In this document: piece after piece, positions 50,561 through 63,723 of the stretch | Numbering within the stretch: the stretch's first letter is position 1 | How the letters are laid out: the number at the start of each line of letters is the position of its first letter | Origin: Phorcus lineatus | Lineage: Eukaryota > Mollusca > Gastropoda > Trochida > Trochidae | Reading direction: 5' to 3' | NCBI GenBank assembly: GCA_921293015.1 | Contig: OV121088.1 | Span: 17,521,645-17,585,644, forward strand | DNA length: 64,000 bases | Notes under the pieces: model-generated | What the model was told of the DNA's origin: nothing | Databases searched by the model: none | What the model saw: only the letters and a program-made list of their open reading frames with translations | Position numbers and translations under genes: made by a program

Positions 50561-53389
50561 TGTGAGGACTTTACATCCACTACCAGCTAAAGATTTGGCA
50601 CCAAAGTAGGAAAGACACGACCTGTCTTCATTTTAGATTGACCTTTATTGTCGTTTGAGTATATGTGTATGAACAGAATAGCGTTTATACAGTCAAGTGC
50701 AAATACATGAATAATACAGCCTAAAATGATACTGTTGGAATGGTATACACTATTAAAGAAACTTTTGTTTGTAACAGTATAGTGCAAAAGAAAGGATAAT
50801 ATATATACAAATACAAAGTCATGTAATTCAAGCTCATGTCTCGTTGTTCGTATACACTACCGGGCAAAATAAAGGATACTGAATGTGCAAATATACGAGG
50901 TTAGAATTCAAGTTAGATTCAATCTCTCGAGGTAAGGACGAGTATTTTCCTGTTGAAGTGTTTAACAAATCAAAGGATTGTCAGATACACTTTTGAGAGA
51001 ATTGTTTGGTTTCAAGCAAGATTTGAAATAGTATGACTTAATTAAGAAATCACATATTGATATATGCTAAATTTGTACTTTCAAGATATCAACTAACGCT
51101 TTTAAAAGCATTTAAATTGTATCAATGATAAATCATTGGCTGAGATTTTGAATATTTAAATAAATTAGCATTTCATAATTCACTTTTCATAGAAATGGTT
51201 ATTTCGTTTGACGTAAATTTGTTAAAAAGGCAATATAGTGTTAAACAGTCTCCCTTTCCTTTTATCTAAATCTCCCATTTTGATATTTTAGCTATGATCC
51301 GTTCCTATTTGCATTTGTTTCCCATTTTGGCAGCACCCCTATGTGTATGGTCGCAAAACAGTTTACTCCCCGTTGCTATGTATTTTGGTAGAGCCTTTGA
51401 ACACCGTCGTAAAGATATAATGCGTTCTTTATATTCATATTTGTTTGATGATATTACAGCTTCATATATAACAGAACACTCTATTTATTTTTTTAGATAA
51501 ACCTTAGATTTTTTTTGAAAAGAGAAAACTTTAATTCGATCATGCAATTCATTCAGAAGTGGAGAATGTTAGTTCTTCAAATTCAAATTTCAATGTAGTC
51601 GCAATAACCATAAACCTTAATGTATTCTACATTTTCATCAATGAATTTTATGATTTTAATGGTTATCTATATTGAAATTGTAATTAAAGGCTTAATCATG
51701 GTTAAATAAGCTCCAAAGTAGGAAGAATGCAGTTCCTAAATAATTAAGCCATTTTATACGGTTTCGTACACACGTATTTTTTTCAAGTTTCTGTTATGAA
51801 TGAATCTTCTGCTTGAGTTGATACCCAGTTTGAAGAGCTTAAAATGGATGAATTTTATAGACTTATAACAAGTGTTTGGAAGAATAGTTATTCCGTGCCA
51901 TAACGATCGAAAATTGGTATTAATTTACCGTTCCCACTAGGGCGCCCCAAAAGGGTTTCCGTCGGTTAAGCCCTTTGATGTCTGCAGCCATGTGCACAAA
52001 AGGCCCGACACATTCTTGTTTTCCGCGCTACTAGTTTAGACAGACATTCGATTAAAATTATTTGACTTTCAGCTGTAATATGTGTTACCAGAATATTCTA
52101 TTCCATATGTCTTTTTAATGTTTTTTCCAAACATTGTAAATATTGTTACGAAAATCATTTTTTGAAAACAAATAAACCCCATGTATAACTATTTAACTCG
52201 AGTATTTCGTTGACGATTTTATGTGATTCGGTAATTTTAAAAAAGTCTTCAACAAGTTTCTTTTGTTTAGAAAAATATCAATGTCAGGTTAATATTTTTA
52301 AACAATATGATAAGAAACAGACATCAATTATAATTTATATATATAGATATGTAAATTTCTTTTTGAGAGATACTCGTCAATGCATGACTTGGAAATAACA
52401 ATATCTATAAAGATATTTAAAAATGTGAAACTTTTAACGACTGATCGAAATCAGAACAACAATAAAGAGTCGGTTAGCTTATTCATCTGAAGTAATGTCT
52501 TGCACGTTATCTTAAGTGCCGATGAATAATGTACACAGTAGAATTGTTGGCGATGCCTTTAGTTTTATAAGACTAAACTATATTGGTCCGTTGAATTATG
52601 TAGTGTTGCATTTTAAAGTGTCTGACTTTAAAGTATCTGACTTTAACACTGAGGTTAAAAGGAACAAGAATATTTGTTACACAAACAGTAGAACTAAGGA
52701 GTGAGGACATACAGGACTGCGATCTAATAACCTGGTTTTTGATGGCCAAAACTAGTTTGAAATGGACATTTTTTGTACTATGTAAAAGTTAAGTCTACGA
52801 CCTCAAAGTATTTAAATAAGTTTTCCATAAAATTGTAACAAATTGTTATAACATTGTTATCATCTTGATTTATCATACAATATCTCAACAGACCAGGGCT
52901 AGCAAATGAAGAAAAATGAATTAATAAATGAATGTCACAACATTGCTTTTAACGATCGATTTCATTGCAGAAAATCTCTGTAATTTTTGTAAAAGCAGAA
53001 GTCAGAACAACGAGAAAAAATAATGATATTTACATCTACATGTTTTCATGTTTCTTCATGTAAATTTCTTTGCCACGGGTATATTGTTATATAGCTCTGG
53101 ACATTAAGACAAAACACTAGATCAAGCTTGTTTTCATAGATTAAAATCTACAATATTGAGTTGAAATTGGCTTGAAGTGCTTCGCTGTTACAGAAATCAG
53201 AATAAAATACATTAAAGCGAAGAAAAAATGTGAAAAATATATTAATCAATTACGTTTCAAACATTTTATGAACAACTGGTCAGAGCGCTACTCACAGCAA
53301 TTAAAGGAAACACGTATAAGTACTCAAACATAGACAACAATTAAGGGTTACAAAAGAAATGCGCGAATTTAGTTTCTGACATGATATCT

Positions 53390-53710
53390 GTACATCTGGC
53401 CAAAGTAGGAGTCACAACAACTGCCCCTTGTTATGACATGGATACATTAGCCGTCCAATTAGCTGATATCTCGCTAATGAACCTGCATTAATTCCTACTT
53501 GCTACTGCGCACAAAGCGGCACTTATTCCTGGTGTACATTTCAGTGTCAGAGTTGCTGATTTCACCCGTGCACATGGCCCCGTGTCGATTGCACGATAAC
53601 CTTTGTACATTGCGCCTCGGTCTTGTCGATTCGCTGATCAGCCCTTATATGTTGCACCTCTTGCTAACATTTGGATTAAAGCTTGGATTTCACTCAAGCA
53701 CTGTAAACTC
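53390..53710. promoter_or_regulatory. Balanced-composition island in msx intron, 2 kb before exon 2
   Basis: A GC-richer stretch with homeodomain-type CCAATTAG (near 53456), GCTAATGA and CATTAATTCC, and several TTGCAC or GTGCA words downstream. A 72-codon frame (53499-53717) has no domain. Candidate regulatory element by composition only. Confidence 0.3.
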
Positions 53711-55397
53711 CATTTGAAATATTCTAACGTGAGTTATCATAACATGCCTTTTTGAAGTAAATCGTTTTAGTTGAGTGAGCTCTTCGTTGCTAATTCCACG
53801 AAACCAAAGAACATGATGAAATATATCGGATTAGGCGACCATAGTGTATGACTATTACAGAATTATATAATACATCTGAAATTAAATTTAGGGTACTTTT
53901 GAAACCGAGGTTTTGAGATTTTAAACCATAAACAAATAAATAACGATAGCGTTACATGTATGATTTATAACATACACATATTTCACTTTTGATAAGTATA
54001 TCAATTGAAATAAAATGATAACAATTTTGCTTTGAAATAAAAAACCCTCATTAATCACATAAAGTAATATTCAATGCTATGCTCTACAATTTACACCTGA
54101 ATATGTTCAACATGATAAATATTTTGCGACTATTTCATTATGACAATCGAGTTAGAGTGTAAAGGATACACTCATTTAATGTTATCAGCATTGTACATCG
54201 GATGTCACGCGCCTTCCTGAAACTTGCCGTTCAGTGTGCTGGAATGGGAAACTATAATTCCTTAGAATAAGATTTGAGTTAAAATAGAATTCCATGATCA
54301 ATTAAAGACTTAATTGTCTGAATTTTGTTGAATTCATATTCCCCACAGCGGATATACAGCGATTAAAACATCAATCAATTTCAAATGAATTATAGTTAAA
54401 TGTAGACCATAAGTATACGGAAGACAGACTGTAGTACAGATTAAACACCGCATCAGCGGTATCAAACCGCGGGTACCAGATCGTAAAACCACGAGAGTTA
54501 AACCTTTAAAATCAATAAAACATTGGAACAAGGAAATATCCTTACATCAAACATCTCGCGCATTCAATTTCAAACAATTACGCACTTATGCGAATAGTCG
54601 GATTTGATTGTTCGTTTGCAAACAATAAAACGCATAAGCGATTTGCGATGAGAATGTTTACAATTCATCTATCTAGCCTTTGATCGGGCAGCTGTGAAAT
54701 TGACGCGTGAAATATACAAGCAAATCAATTGCAGTCTTCCGCCATGTTGTGTTGATAAACTTGAATAATGATATGTTGATAGGTAAATATGATAAGCTAA
54801 TTGTTGCTATGGCAACAAAACACTCTAACTGATAGAAACAGCAGCAGTCTAGACAAAATAAATTCATGACTTAGATAAACTGGCATTGGCTAGATAAATC
54901 TCTATCTTGACGATTGTTTTCAGCTTACCAGGAACTAATTGCTATGTTACTTCCGGGTTCAAATGTACACTACAAGAATGAATTGGAAATAATAATCCAA
55001 ATTTGAATCAAGGAACATAATAGTTACATTCATAGCTCTCCTTGAAACTAATACAATGGCCTTTTGAAATGATGAAATGTTTACGTATGTATTAACACAT
55101 TGATATACGTTCATTATGGAAAATCTCCTACGTGTTCAATGTAAGCAGCAAATATAAGTGAACAAGAACGTTTAAATGACTTTATTAAGAGATGAATAAC
55201 CCTACCATGTACGTTACCGAGCTAGTTTCTACAAGCCTAGGTTGAAGGTTCAGTCGGAAATGATATCTCAATATGTCTCACTCTAAATATAGCTTTACAT
55301 TGTTTTCTTACCAAGGTTTTATCATTTTTGATTAGTTCACGTGGGTTTTGACTTTCATTACATTGTCTTTGTTTTGAAACTTTGTTTGTTTGAAATA

Positions 55398-55516
55398 TGT
55401 TTTGCAATAAAGTATAGTTTTGCCCTGAACTATTATAGTTAAAGTACGATGCCGAAGGCGGAGTGGTTTGACGTTGATAATAGTTCAGGGCAAACTATAT
55501 ACTTTCTTGCAAAACA
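55398..55516. repeat. Long inverted repeat just upstream of msx exon 2
   Basis: The left arm (55398-55436) and right arm (55477-55516) pair over about 39 positions with few mismatches and one 2-base bulge. Perfectly paired blocks include TGTTTTGCAA and GCCCTGAACTATTAT. The 40-base loop contains GCCGAAGGC. It lies about 370 bp before the exon 2 acceptor, so it would be transcribed in the pre-mRNA and could fold. It may be a minimal MITE or a small-RNA hairpin. Confidence 0.75.
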
Positions 55517-55655
55517 CATGATGGTTGAGGCTACTCTATTTTTTCTAGCATGTCGATTTTAACTCATGTAAATTTTAATTCAGCCAAAATAAACTAAAAT
55601 GAAATTAATCGAATTTGGCAGTGACTTGAGCATTCTCGACTAGGGCCGTAACTAG

Positions 55656-55686
55656 TGACGTCATAACGTTATTGTTGTTGACGTCA
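55656..55686. promoter_or_regulatory. Pair of CRE palindromes in msx intron
   Basis: TGACGTCA at 55656-55663 and 55679-55686, 23 bp apart, about 200 bp before exon 2. The arrangement resembles the pair at 16883-16902 and, reversed, the site at 24594, which suggests a shared repeat origin rather than independent regulatory sites. Confidence 0.4.
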
Positions 55687-55748
55687 TAGATCATTGTTTC
55701 GTGACATCATTAAAAAACAATGCTACAATGTAACTTTATGACGGTTGA

Positions 55749-56321
<573 letters not shown>

Positions 56322-56509
56322 CGATACCTTACAGTTCTCTGTGACCTTGACCTCGACCTCTAGACGAAATGACCATGTTTAAATCTTTATTTGAAGTGAA
56401 TTGTTACAACCGGCAAAAGGACTCAAGGTCAAATTGACATTACCCTTGTTAAATTTTCCTTTAAGCTCTAATTTGAAACGAAAATGTTGGTCAAAAACCT
56501 ATTTGATCA

Positions 56510-56515
56510 AATAAA
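56510..56515 (+). terminator. Poly(A) signal candidate 1 for msx
   Basis: AATAAA 189 bp after the msx stop, followed by T-rich sequence. Use of this site would give a short 3' UTR. The choice between this and the next signal cannot be made from sequence. Confidence 0.5.
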
Positions 56516-56709
56516 TACATTTATATGTAAACATTGTTTTAAATCTTAATAGTCAAATCGACGATTTCTGTGCTATGTAAGTGCTACTTTCTTGAAAAAC
56601 AGAGTTTGTTATTTAATCTTCCCTTTTCATTCAGTGCTTATGTCTGTCTTACATATGTAATTTTTCCTGAAAAAAGATTTATGTACAAATGACATTAATT
56701 ATTATTGTA

Positions 56710-56715
56710 AATAAA
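56710..56715 (+). terminator. Poly(A) signal candidate 2 for msx
   Basis: AATAAA 389 bp after the stop, followed within 25 bases by the T/G-rich stretch around ctgtttgtctttg, a typical downstream element. This is the better-formed of the two signals and would give a 3' UTR of about 400 bases. Confidence 0.6.
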
Positions 56716-57109
56716 TATTTCATTCAAATAACTGTTTGTCTTTGATATGATCCATTCTTAGTATTCATAAACACCATATAACAATACCATTTGTGACCAT
56801 GATTTATCAAGTGTGATCGAAATGTAAATAGCCATACAAACATCCATGTACAAACATCAAACACGGGCTTCCGAAAAGCAGCTGAACATTTACTCTCGTA
56901 AAATCTCCTAAATTTATTCATCAAATAAAAAAGATTGTTTAATATGATACACTCTTTAGCAACGTGACCATTGATAAGCTCTTATGACCACGGGGGAGTT
57001 GCCGTGTGGGTGGACATGAAAATGGTTTCATGACATTAGTTTGAAAATCATTATTGTTAATGAGAGCAACCAACTAAGCTATACATCACTGTGTTACATA
57101 ACCAAAGAT
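56716..57109. other. DNA immediately downstream of msx
   Basis: AT-rich with no coding or repeat signal; probably past the transcript end. Confidence 0.5.
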
Positions 57110-57468
57110 GAATTTGCAAATCATGGTTTTCATAACACCAACCTACATAACTGACCATCATGGTTTCACGTGACCAGTCATACTATTTGCAAATCTGGTT
57201 TTCCTAACACCGATCCACCAATTTTTGTTAAAAAATTCCTCATTTTGTTAGCTAATTAGTAAATCATGGTCTTCCTAACATTGATCAACCAATTATTAAA
57301 TAGTGCCATTCATGATATCGAACAAATGATTTAAAATTCATTGTTTTCATAACGTTGATCAGTCAATTTGTAAATCATGATTTTCATGCTTTCGATCAAC
57401 TGATTTTTATATAATGTTTTTCATAAAATCGATCAATCTATTTGTAAATCATGGTGTTGATCATCTTA
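57110..57468 (+). repeat. Degenerate minisatellite, units of roughly 40-50 bp
   Basis: The words atttgtaaatcatggtttt, cataac and gatcaa(c/t)ca recur about seven times in the same order with variable spacing. The units are strongly diverged, so the array is old. Confidence 0.65.
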
Positions 57469-57636
57469 TTTAACACTGCACTTGTCAAGAACAGGTATGG
57501 GAACATAGATATCATGACAACCACCTTTAACACTGCACTTTTCAAGAACAGGTATGGGAACATAGATATAATGACAACCACCTTTAACACTTCACTTGTC
57601 AAGAACAGGTATGGGAACCATCTTTAACACACGATC
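57469..57636 (+). repeat. 57-bp tandem repeat, three copies
   Basis: Copies start at 57469, 57526 and 57583, with key words TTTAACACTGCACTT, CAAGAACAGGTATGGGAAC and ATGACAACCACC. The first two are almost identical; the third is cut short. It directly abuts the older array to its left. Confidence 0.9.
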
Positions 57637-58849
57637 ACCATAAACACCAAGATAAGAATAGAATAAATGCTTGTAGAACAGTTTGTGTTGACTTATGGTT
57701 AAGATCAATATCGGTTCGTGAGTAGCTTAATTCAGACATAATTTACTGACTGGTACGTAAAATCAAACAATTCAGGATGTGATATTTGATGTCTTATAAT
57801 AATTTGTCAACTGCTCTTTATTAAATGGATAATTGATTTCTCACTTATTTCATGCAAAAAATGATATCCTGTGAAAACTGGGGACAATACATTAAACAGG
57901 TTGCCTATACGGCTACATTGTTCTCTGCAAAACAAAAATCAGGAAGTACAAATACTTGTGGAAATAACATTTGCGTTAGGTTACTTTTGGCATCCAACAA
58001 TAAATAAGCATGCGAATGATATAAATTTAAACATGAGTAATGATTTCTACTTATTAACGATCAGGGATAATAGAAACGATGAATCTTAAATCTAAAATAT
58101 CATTATATGACTGACATAGTCATCATCATAAAAACGTTATGTGTTTGCATGACAGAACAGTAAATTACAATTAAGTAAATAAACAATTGCAATTAAATAA
58201 CAAGCTAAGAATTTGAAGCAAAAAAGCAACGATTGCAATTAACAGAATCAACATTTTCAATAAAGAACCAAAATCGACAATTGCAATTAACAGAAACATT
58301 TGCATTAACAAGAGAAATGAACATGATAGTTCTATGTGAAATATAACTCAGCAGTAACTGACTGAAATATACAACCGTCTGATCAATGGCATGCTTTGGA
58401 AAGAAACGAATCAATCTAGATCCGCTCAATATAACTGTCACAAGAGGAGAGGCATGAAATTTGTCATTTGTCTGCCTGTATTGACAAGCTTTAATCACTT
58501 TGTTCAGTATTCCATTCTGAAATATGATACTTAAGATCAATGATTTAACTATCCGTCACATGAGTACATGATGTATATGACTTCACGAGTCAGTCCCATT
58601 AATGAGGCATTGACTCTAATTAGTTATTGACACCTGAATATCTATCAAAATAAGATACTGCCAAGCAAGCGACAGAAACTAGTCAGTTAATCAACTCAGG
58701 TTCCGATAACCTATGAAATATGTTCAATGACATCACGACAAAGGAATATTTCAATTACAAAATATACAAATTAAATTTAAAAAAACATATCAATAAGAAA
58801 CTTAATATGAACATGCCGTGTTGACATGACATGTTGTATGACATATTTA
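57637..58849. other. Non-coding DNA, one short duplication
   Basis: AT-rich. The word attgcaattaacagaa occurs twice (near 58234 and 58280). The 111-codon reverse open frame at 58205-58540 overlaps this and has no recognisable domain. Confidence 0.5.
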
Positions 58850-59082
58850 TGACACACTTATATCACGGCTGCTAGGACTATTGCAGGGAGAAAGCCCGCA
58901 ACACCATTGTGGTACATATTGCGGTAAAACTGCGAGCATCAACTAGCGGGTGGTACTGCGCTGTAATTCAGTGTAGCATTGTACCCACATTTTACTGCGC
59001 GTAGAACAGTTCTAAAAGTGCAGAAAAAGTTACGGACCTCTTGATCTATAGCCGAAAGAGCTCACAACTGCGCGATCCCGTA
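58850..59082 (-). mobile_element. tRNA-derived SINE, reverse orientation
   Basis: Read on the minus strand it begins GATCGCGCAGTTGTGAGCTC, a degenerate A box, then TTCGGCTATAGATCAAGAGG as in the copy at 27430. The body includes gcgcagtaccacccgctagt, gatgctcgcagttttaccgc, ggtgttgcgggctttctccc and agcagccgtgatataag. Near full length but with a decayed B box. Confidence 0.75.
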
Positions 59083-59329
59083 TCCTTATCCATTTGAACA
59101 TGACATGAACACGGAATGAAGAACTGGACATGACATTAAGTCGACAAAAACTCAAAATAGCTTGACAAAACTCCAACTGGTATCAATGCAAATAAAAATG
59201 AAAACAAAATGAACTCCTCAGACTCAACTATGCCCTGGGATATCGTGAAGGAACATGATCACTCCTCAGGCATCGTATAGAATATAGGGTTAAAAACAAG
59301 TTGTTTTCTTTTTTTCGTGTGAATGAAGC

Positions 59330-59770
59330 TGATTGCACATTCATTGCAATTTGTAATCGTGCAATGGAACATGGTACGAACATTTTGATGAATGAAGTTA
59401 AACTTAACATTAATGGAGCAATTTAAAAAGAGGGTACAATGGAACATGATACGAACATTTTGTTGAATGAAGTTTAACTAAACATTAATTGAACAATATG
59501 TAGGTGTGCGATGGAACATGGTGCAAACATTTTGATGCATGGAGTTTGAGGGTTCAATGAAACATTGTACGAACATTTTGTTGAATGAAGTTTAACTAAA
59601 CATTAATTGAGCAATATGTAGGCGTGCGATGGAAGATGGTGCAAACATTTTAATTGATGCATGGAGTTTGAGGGTGCAATGGAACATGGTACGAACATTT
59701 AAGTGAATGAATTTTAACTGCACTTTCAATGAGCAATTTATATGCGTGCAATGGAATATAGTAAGAACAT
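59330..59770 (+). repeat. Tandem array, period ~120 bp built of two related sub-units
   Basis: The word caatggaacatggtacgaac and variants recurs near 59360, 59438, 59508, 59554, 59630, 59677 and 59748. Long (~75 bp) and short (~46 bp) sub-units alternate, giving a composite period near 120. Related open frames on the minus strand arise from the repetition and are not genes. Confidence 0.75.
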
Positions 59771-61165
59771 ACACTGAAAAACTGGTATTGTTTAACCTGT
59801 AATAAAAATGCAATGAACGACTAGTACTGATGCAACTCGACATAAAATGAATGAACATATACCAATCGATTTGATCGCTATCGATTTAAACTTGCGATAC
59901 ACAAAAATGAACATCTACAAAAAAAACACCCCACATTTTGTATGTTTATGAAGTTTACAGTTTTAAGTTACCGAAATTATCATGAATACGAAGTAGACCA
60001 TTTCTTGTTTGGCATACCTTTGTTTTTACTGCGTTAGATAACCATGTAAACAATTATGGTATTGTTTTCATATACAAAAAGCTTTGAACGTTAATAATCT
60101 CTCACCAAGTATTGCGAGTGCACCATTTAGTGCGAACATATAATCATAATTGAATATGATAGATAATTCAATAAATCGAATAAAAACTAATATAATACAT
60201 TAAAAAAATGACACTATTAAAAGTACAAATAATCAAACAACATCTTTTAAATCATATAGTCTGATGAACGCACATATCTTATTTCATAAAGATAAATATG
60301 TAACAATATTTCATATTTCTCTCATGTTTTATGGCGTCATAGTGTATACGTATAAGCAAAATGTACTTAAACTTGCAAGAAAAACACTCATATCGCTTAC
60401 TATATTTACACATTAATTGTGACTCTATATCAGTTTCTAAGAGACGTGCTACAATGGAAATTTAAGCTAACATTCATGATGAATGTTTTATAAAATATGA
60501 TACAAAACAATTATTTGTTTAATGAACCCCATATCATGTTATCAGAAATGCACTACATGTGATGCCTGAAAATGTATAAAGGGAAATAAAAAATCGCTTT
60601 GTTAATGTAATATTAAAAATACCAATCGCGTTTACACTCTATTTCTGAAGACTATTTCATATTGCTGCTACATACTTACATTGCTCAGATTACGTTGAAA
60701 AATATGCAATGTCTTTAAAGACAGAGGGTGAACTTGTGGAAGGTTAAGATTACAAAGAGAGCATAAGGCATGACCCCAAGTGGTGACAAACTTTTAACTT
60801 AGCCAGAACGATTGTAAGGTAAAATTTTAATGAGATTCGAAAATACTCATCTGTGATCAAACCAAACATTCAGCAAAGTTGCTAGCAACAACAAATTTAT
60901 AGTTCTGTGTTGTGAGTAAGCGAGTTCGGATCAATCGGGTTTAAACTAGGGACTACCAAGTCAACACATTTCATTACGGTATCACCCATGGTTTGGTAGT
61001 TCCAGCCATAATGTCACAAAACACTGCAATAATAATATAAGCACTTTCGTCTGAAATGGAACGTGTAAAAGAAAAATAATATTTTTTAACGATAAACCCT
61101 TGTGATAACCAATTTACCAGATCTGATTTTAACAACTTAGCAACTTATATGATTACACTTGTGTC
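59771..61165. other. AT-rich DNA with a possible decayed SINE
   Basis: Mostly featureless. At 60915-61050 there are SINE-like words (gagttcggatcaatcgggtt, ggtagttccagcc, ctgcaataataatataag) in the order of the 27430 copy, at low identity. Confidence 0.4.
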
Positions 61166-61199
61166 TCACCATGTGAGTAATAAACTTTCATTGTTTGTA

Positions 61200-62340
61200 T
61201 CTTGAAAATTAACTATAAACATGATTGAAACATTATATAAATGAATACAATCGAGACATTGAAACATAAACATTTTGTAACACACTAGAAACACAGAAGC
61301 ATTTACTTTTTTAATTTGTTCTAAGAAACAGTGAGGCGTTAAAGTGATGAAGATATTAAAACATTGAAACACTTAGATGTTCCAACATATTAGAAACAAT
61401 GAATCATTAAAATGTTTGAAGATACATACATTAGGGTCATTGAAACATTTTGGTGTTTAGATGTATAAGAAACATTGAAACATTAAGATGTTTGAATTCA
61501 TAAAGTATATTGAAACATGAAGATGTTTGAAAATACAAGAAAAATTGACACATGAAGATGTTTGATATCATAAACATTGAAACATTACAAAACGTTTGAA
61601 TATATTAGGAACATTGAAATGTTTGAACATATTAAGAACATTGAAACATAAAAAAGTTTGAACGTATGAAAACATTGAAATATAAAGTTTTTTGAAGATA
61701 TTAGAAACATCTGACCATTTAAACGTTTAAAAAAGGTATTAAAAAAATTAAGACAAATATATGTTTGACATTATACAAATTTCAACATGACGATGTTTGA
61801 ACACAGTAAAACATTGAAACATGAAGATGTTTCAATATATCAAATACTTTGAAACATATATATGTTTGAACATATTAGAAACATTGAAATGTGTGAAGAT
61901 ATTAAGGACATTGAAATGTTTGAACATACAATAATCATTGAAACATAAAGATGTTTGAAGGTATCATAAACATTGAAATTTTAAAACGTTTGGATAAATG
62001 AGGATCACTGACACTTTGAAATGATTGAACATGTTAAGAACATGAAAAAGGAAGACATTTGAAGATATTAGGAATATTGAAATGTTTGAACATGTTAATA
62101 CCATTAAAACATTAAAATGTTAGAGCATATTAAAAACATTGAACCATGAAGATGTTTGAAAATATAAATAAACATATAAATTTTAAAACATTTGAATATA
62201 TTAGGTATTGAAACATTGAAATGTTTGAACATGCTAAGAACATTGAAAGATTGAAATGTTTGAACATATTAGATATGAGACATAAAGATATTTGAACATA
62301 TTAGAAAAACATTGACACGTTTGAACATGTCAGAAAAATG
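61200..62340 (+). repeat. Degenerate minisatellite of hairpin-forming units, ~1.1 kb
   Basis: About 25-30 diverged units of roughly 35-40 bp, each combining ATTGAAACAT with ATGTTTGAA and spaced by AT-rich words such as acatattagaa. The two words are near-complementary, so each unit, and neighbouring units, can pair. The order and spacing vary, and some units keep only one word. Confidence 0.85.
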
Positions 62341-62724
62341 AATTTATAATGTGATACATGTATTTCATCAGTAGGCATATTTTGCAAGAAAAATAACTCA
62401 GTTCTTGAAACGTTTATTATTTTGTAATCATAGGTCTAGTGGAATTTTTGAAACAAGAAGCTGATAAAGTTGACACCGTTAACTCTTGTAATAGTATTAT
62501 AATAAGATTCTTCTGATCTTTATCTATAACATTAAAACTTTAAGACAATTCATATGAATGTTACAAATAAAATTGGATATTAATAAGATATAATTATTGT
62601 CAATGTTGTCAAAATTAAGATATATAAAACGTTTAAGTTTTATTTTATCAATACCACGTGAGTTACTATCAATGTAGACTATAAAATTAATTTATATATA
62701 CGTTGGTATACGAAGTTGTGTGAA

Positions 62725-62744
62725 GGGGGGGGGGGGGGGGGGGG
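62725..62744 (+). repeat. G20 homopolymer
   Basis: Twenty consecutive G residues directly before the 88-bp tandem array. It can form a quadruplex in principle and its assembled length is likely to be uncertain. Confidence 0.9.
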
Positions 62745-62745
62745 T

Positions 62746-63024
62746 TAACATCAGAATTACACAAACTGAACATTCTTTCCTTTTATGTGGATCATTTTCA
62801 TTCATATAATTTAGCTATACCCGCATATATATATAACATCAGAATTACACAAACTGAACATTCTTTCCTTTCATGTGGATCATTTTCATTCATATAATTT
62901 AGCTATACCCGCATATATATATAACATCAGAATTACACAAACTGAACATTCCCAGACAGACCTTTTAAAACATTATTTCCTTTCATGTGGATCATATAAT
63001 TTAGCTATACCCGCATATATATAA
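62746..63024 (+). repeat. 88-bp tandem repeat, three copies
   Basis: Copies start at 62746, 62834 and 62922. The first two are virtually identical. The third has a ~24-bp insertion after actgaacattc and lacks the word ttttcattca. Landmarks: TAACATCAGAATTACACAAA, CATGTGGATCAT and TTTAGCTATACCCGCATATA. Confidence 0.95.
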
Positions 63025-63723
63025 TTAAAATATGTTAGAATTTATGTCATTAGGTCTAGGGTGTTCTATTGTTGACTTCATTCCAAGTTGGCAAATAAAA
63101 TAAATGAGCTTTGGGCTGTATCATGTTTATGGAATGAAGCCTTTGTTAACATAAACAAGATTACCCAAGTCATTTGGGATTAAAGGTATATGGGTACAAA
63201 TAGGTAAATCAGTGAGGGATTAGTGGAGAGAAACACTAGATGGAGGATCGCACCTATCTTGATAGTACAGAAACACAAGTGATAACAGAACCTCAAATCA
63301 TGGACATTAAATTGTACATTTAACTAGCTTTGCTACAGAAGCAGGTGAATCATAATTATACATGTTCAAAATTGTAAAGAGGAAAAGTGCATTATTTTAT
63401 GTGTAAGAAGGTATGGTGATTTGTGAACCAACCTATACAACGTTGGAAAAATAAAGACATTTAATTGAATTGAACTGCAAAAGATTTAACTTGTGCAAAA
63501 ATAGGATTCGAAATCAGAAGACTGTAAACCAGCACGTTTTTGGACCTTGTGATTTTAGCCCTGACTCTAAGGATTTAGGTTCGAATATCCAGATGACAAT
63601 ATTCAGTTGAAGTTGAAACGTATTGAAATAGTTCTTGGTATGGAGAGGAAGTCGCATCTAAATTTGCTTTGCGTAGTGGTACCCATAACCATTAACGTGA
63701 CGTAAGCTTCCTAAACACACCCA
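63025..63723 (+). other. Possible 3' end of an unknown transcript
   Basis: More balanced sequence with AATAAA at about 63450, followed by a TTGAATTGAA-type tail. That tail pattern is also common at the ends of LINE- or SINE-type insertions. A B-box-like ggttcgaatatcc lies near 63579. No coding exon is visible. The reading is weak. Confidence 0.25.

Noticed and set aside
58205-58540. 111-codon reverse frame
   Set aside because: It crosses a small duplicated AT-rich sequence and shows no domain.
59228-59858. Reverse frames with recurring FHCT-type peptides
   Set aside because: Translation of the ~120-bp tandem array.
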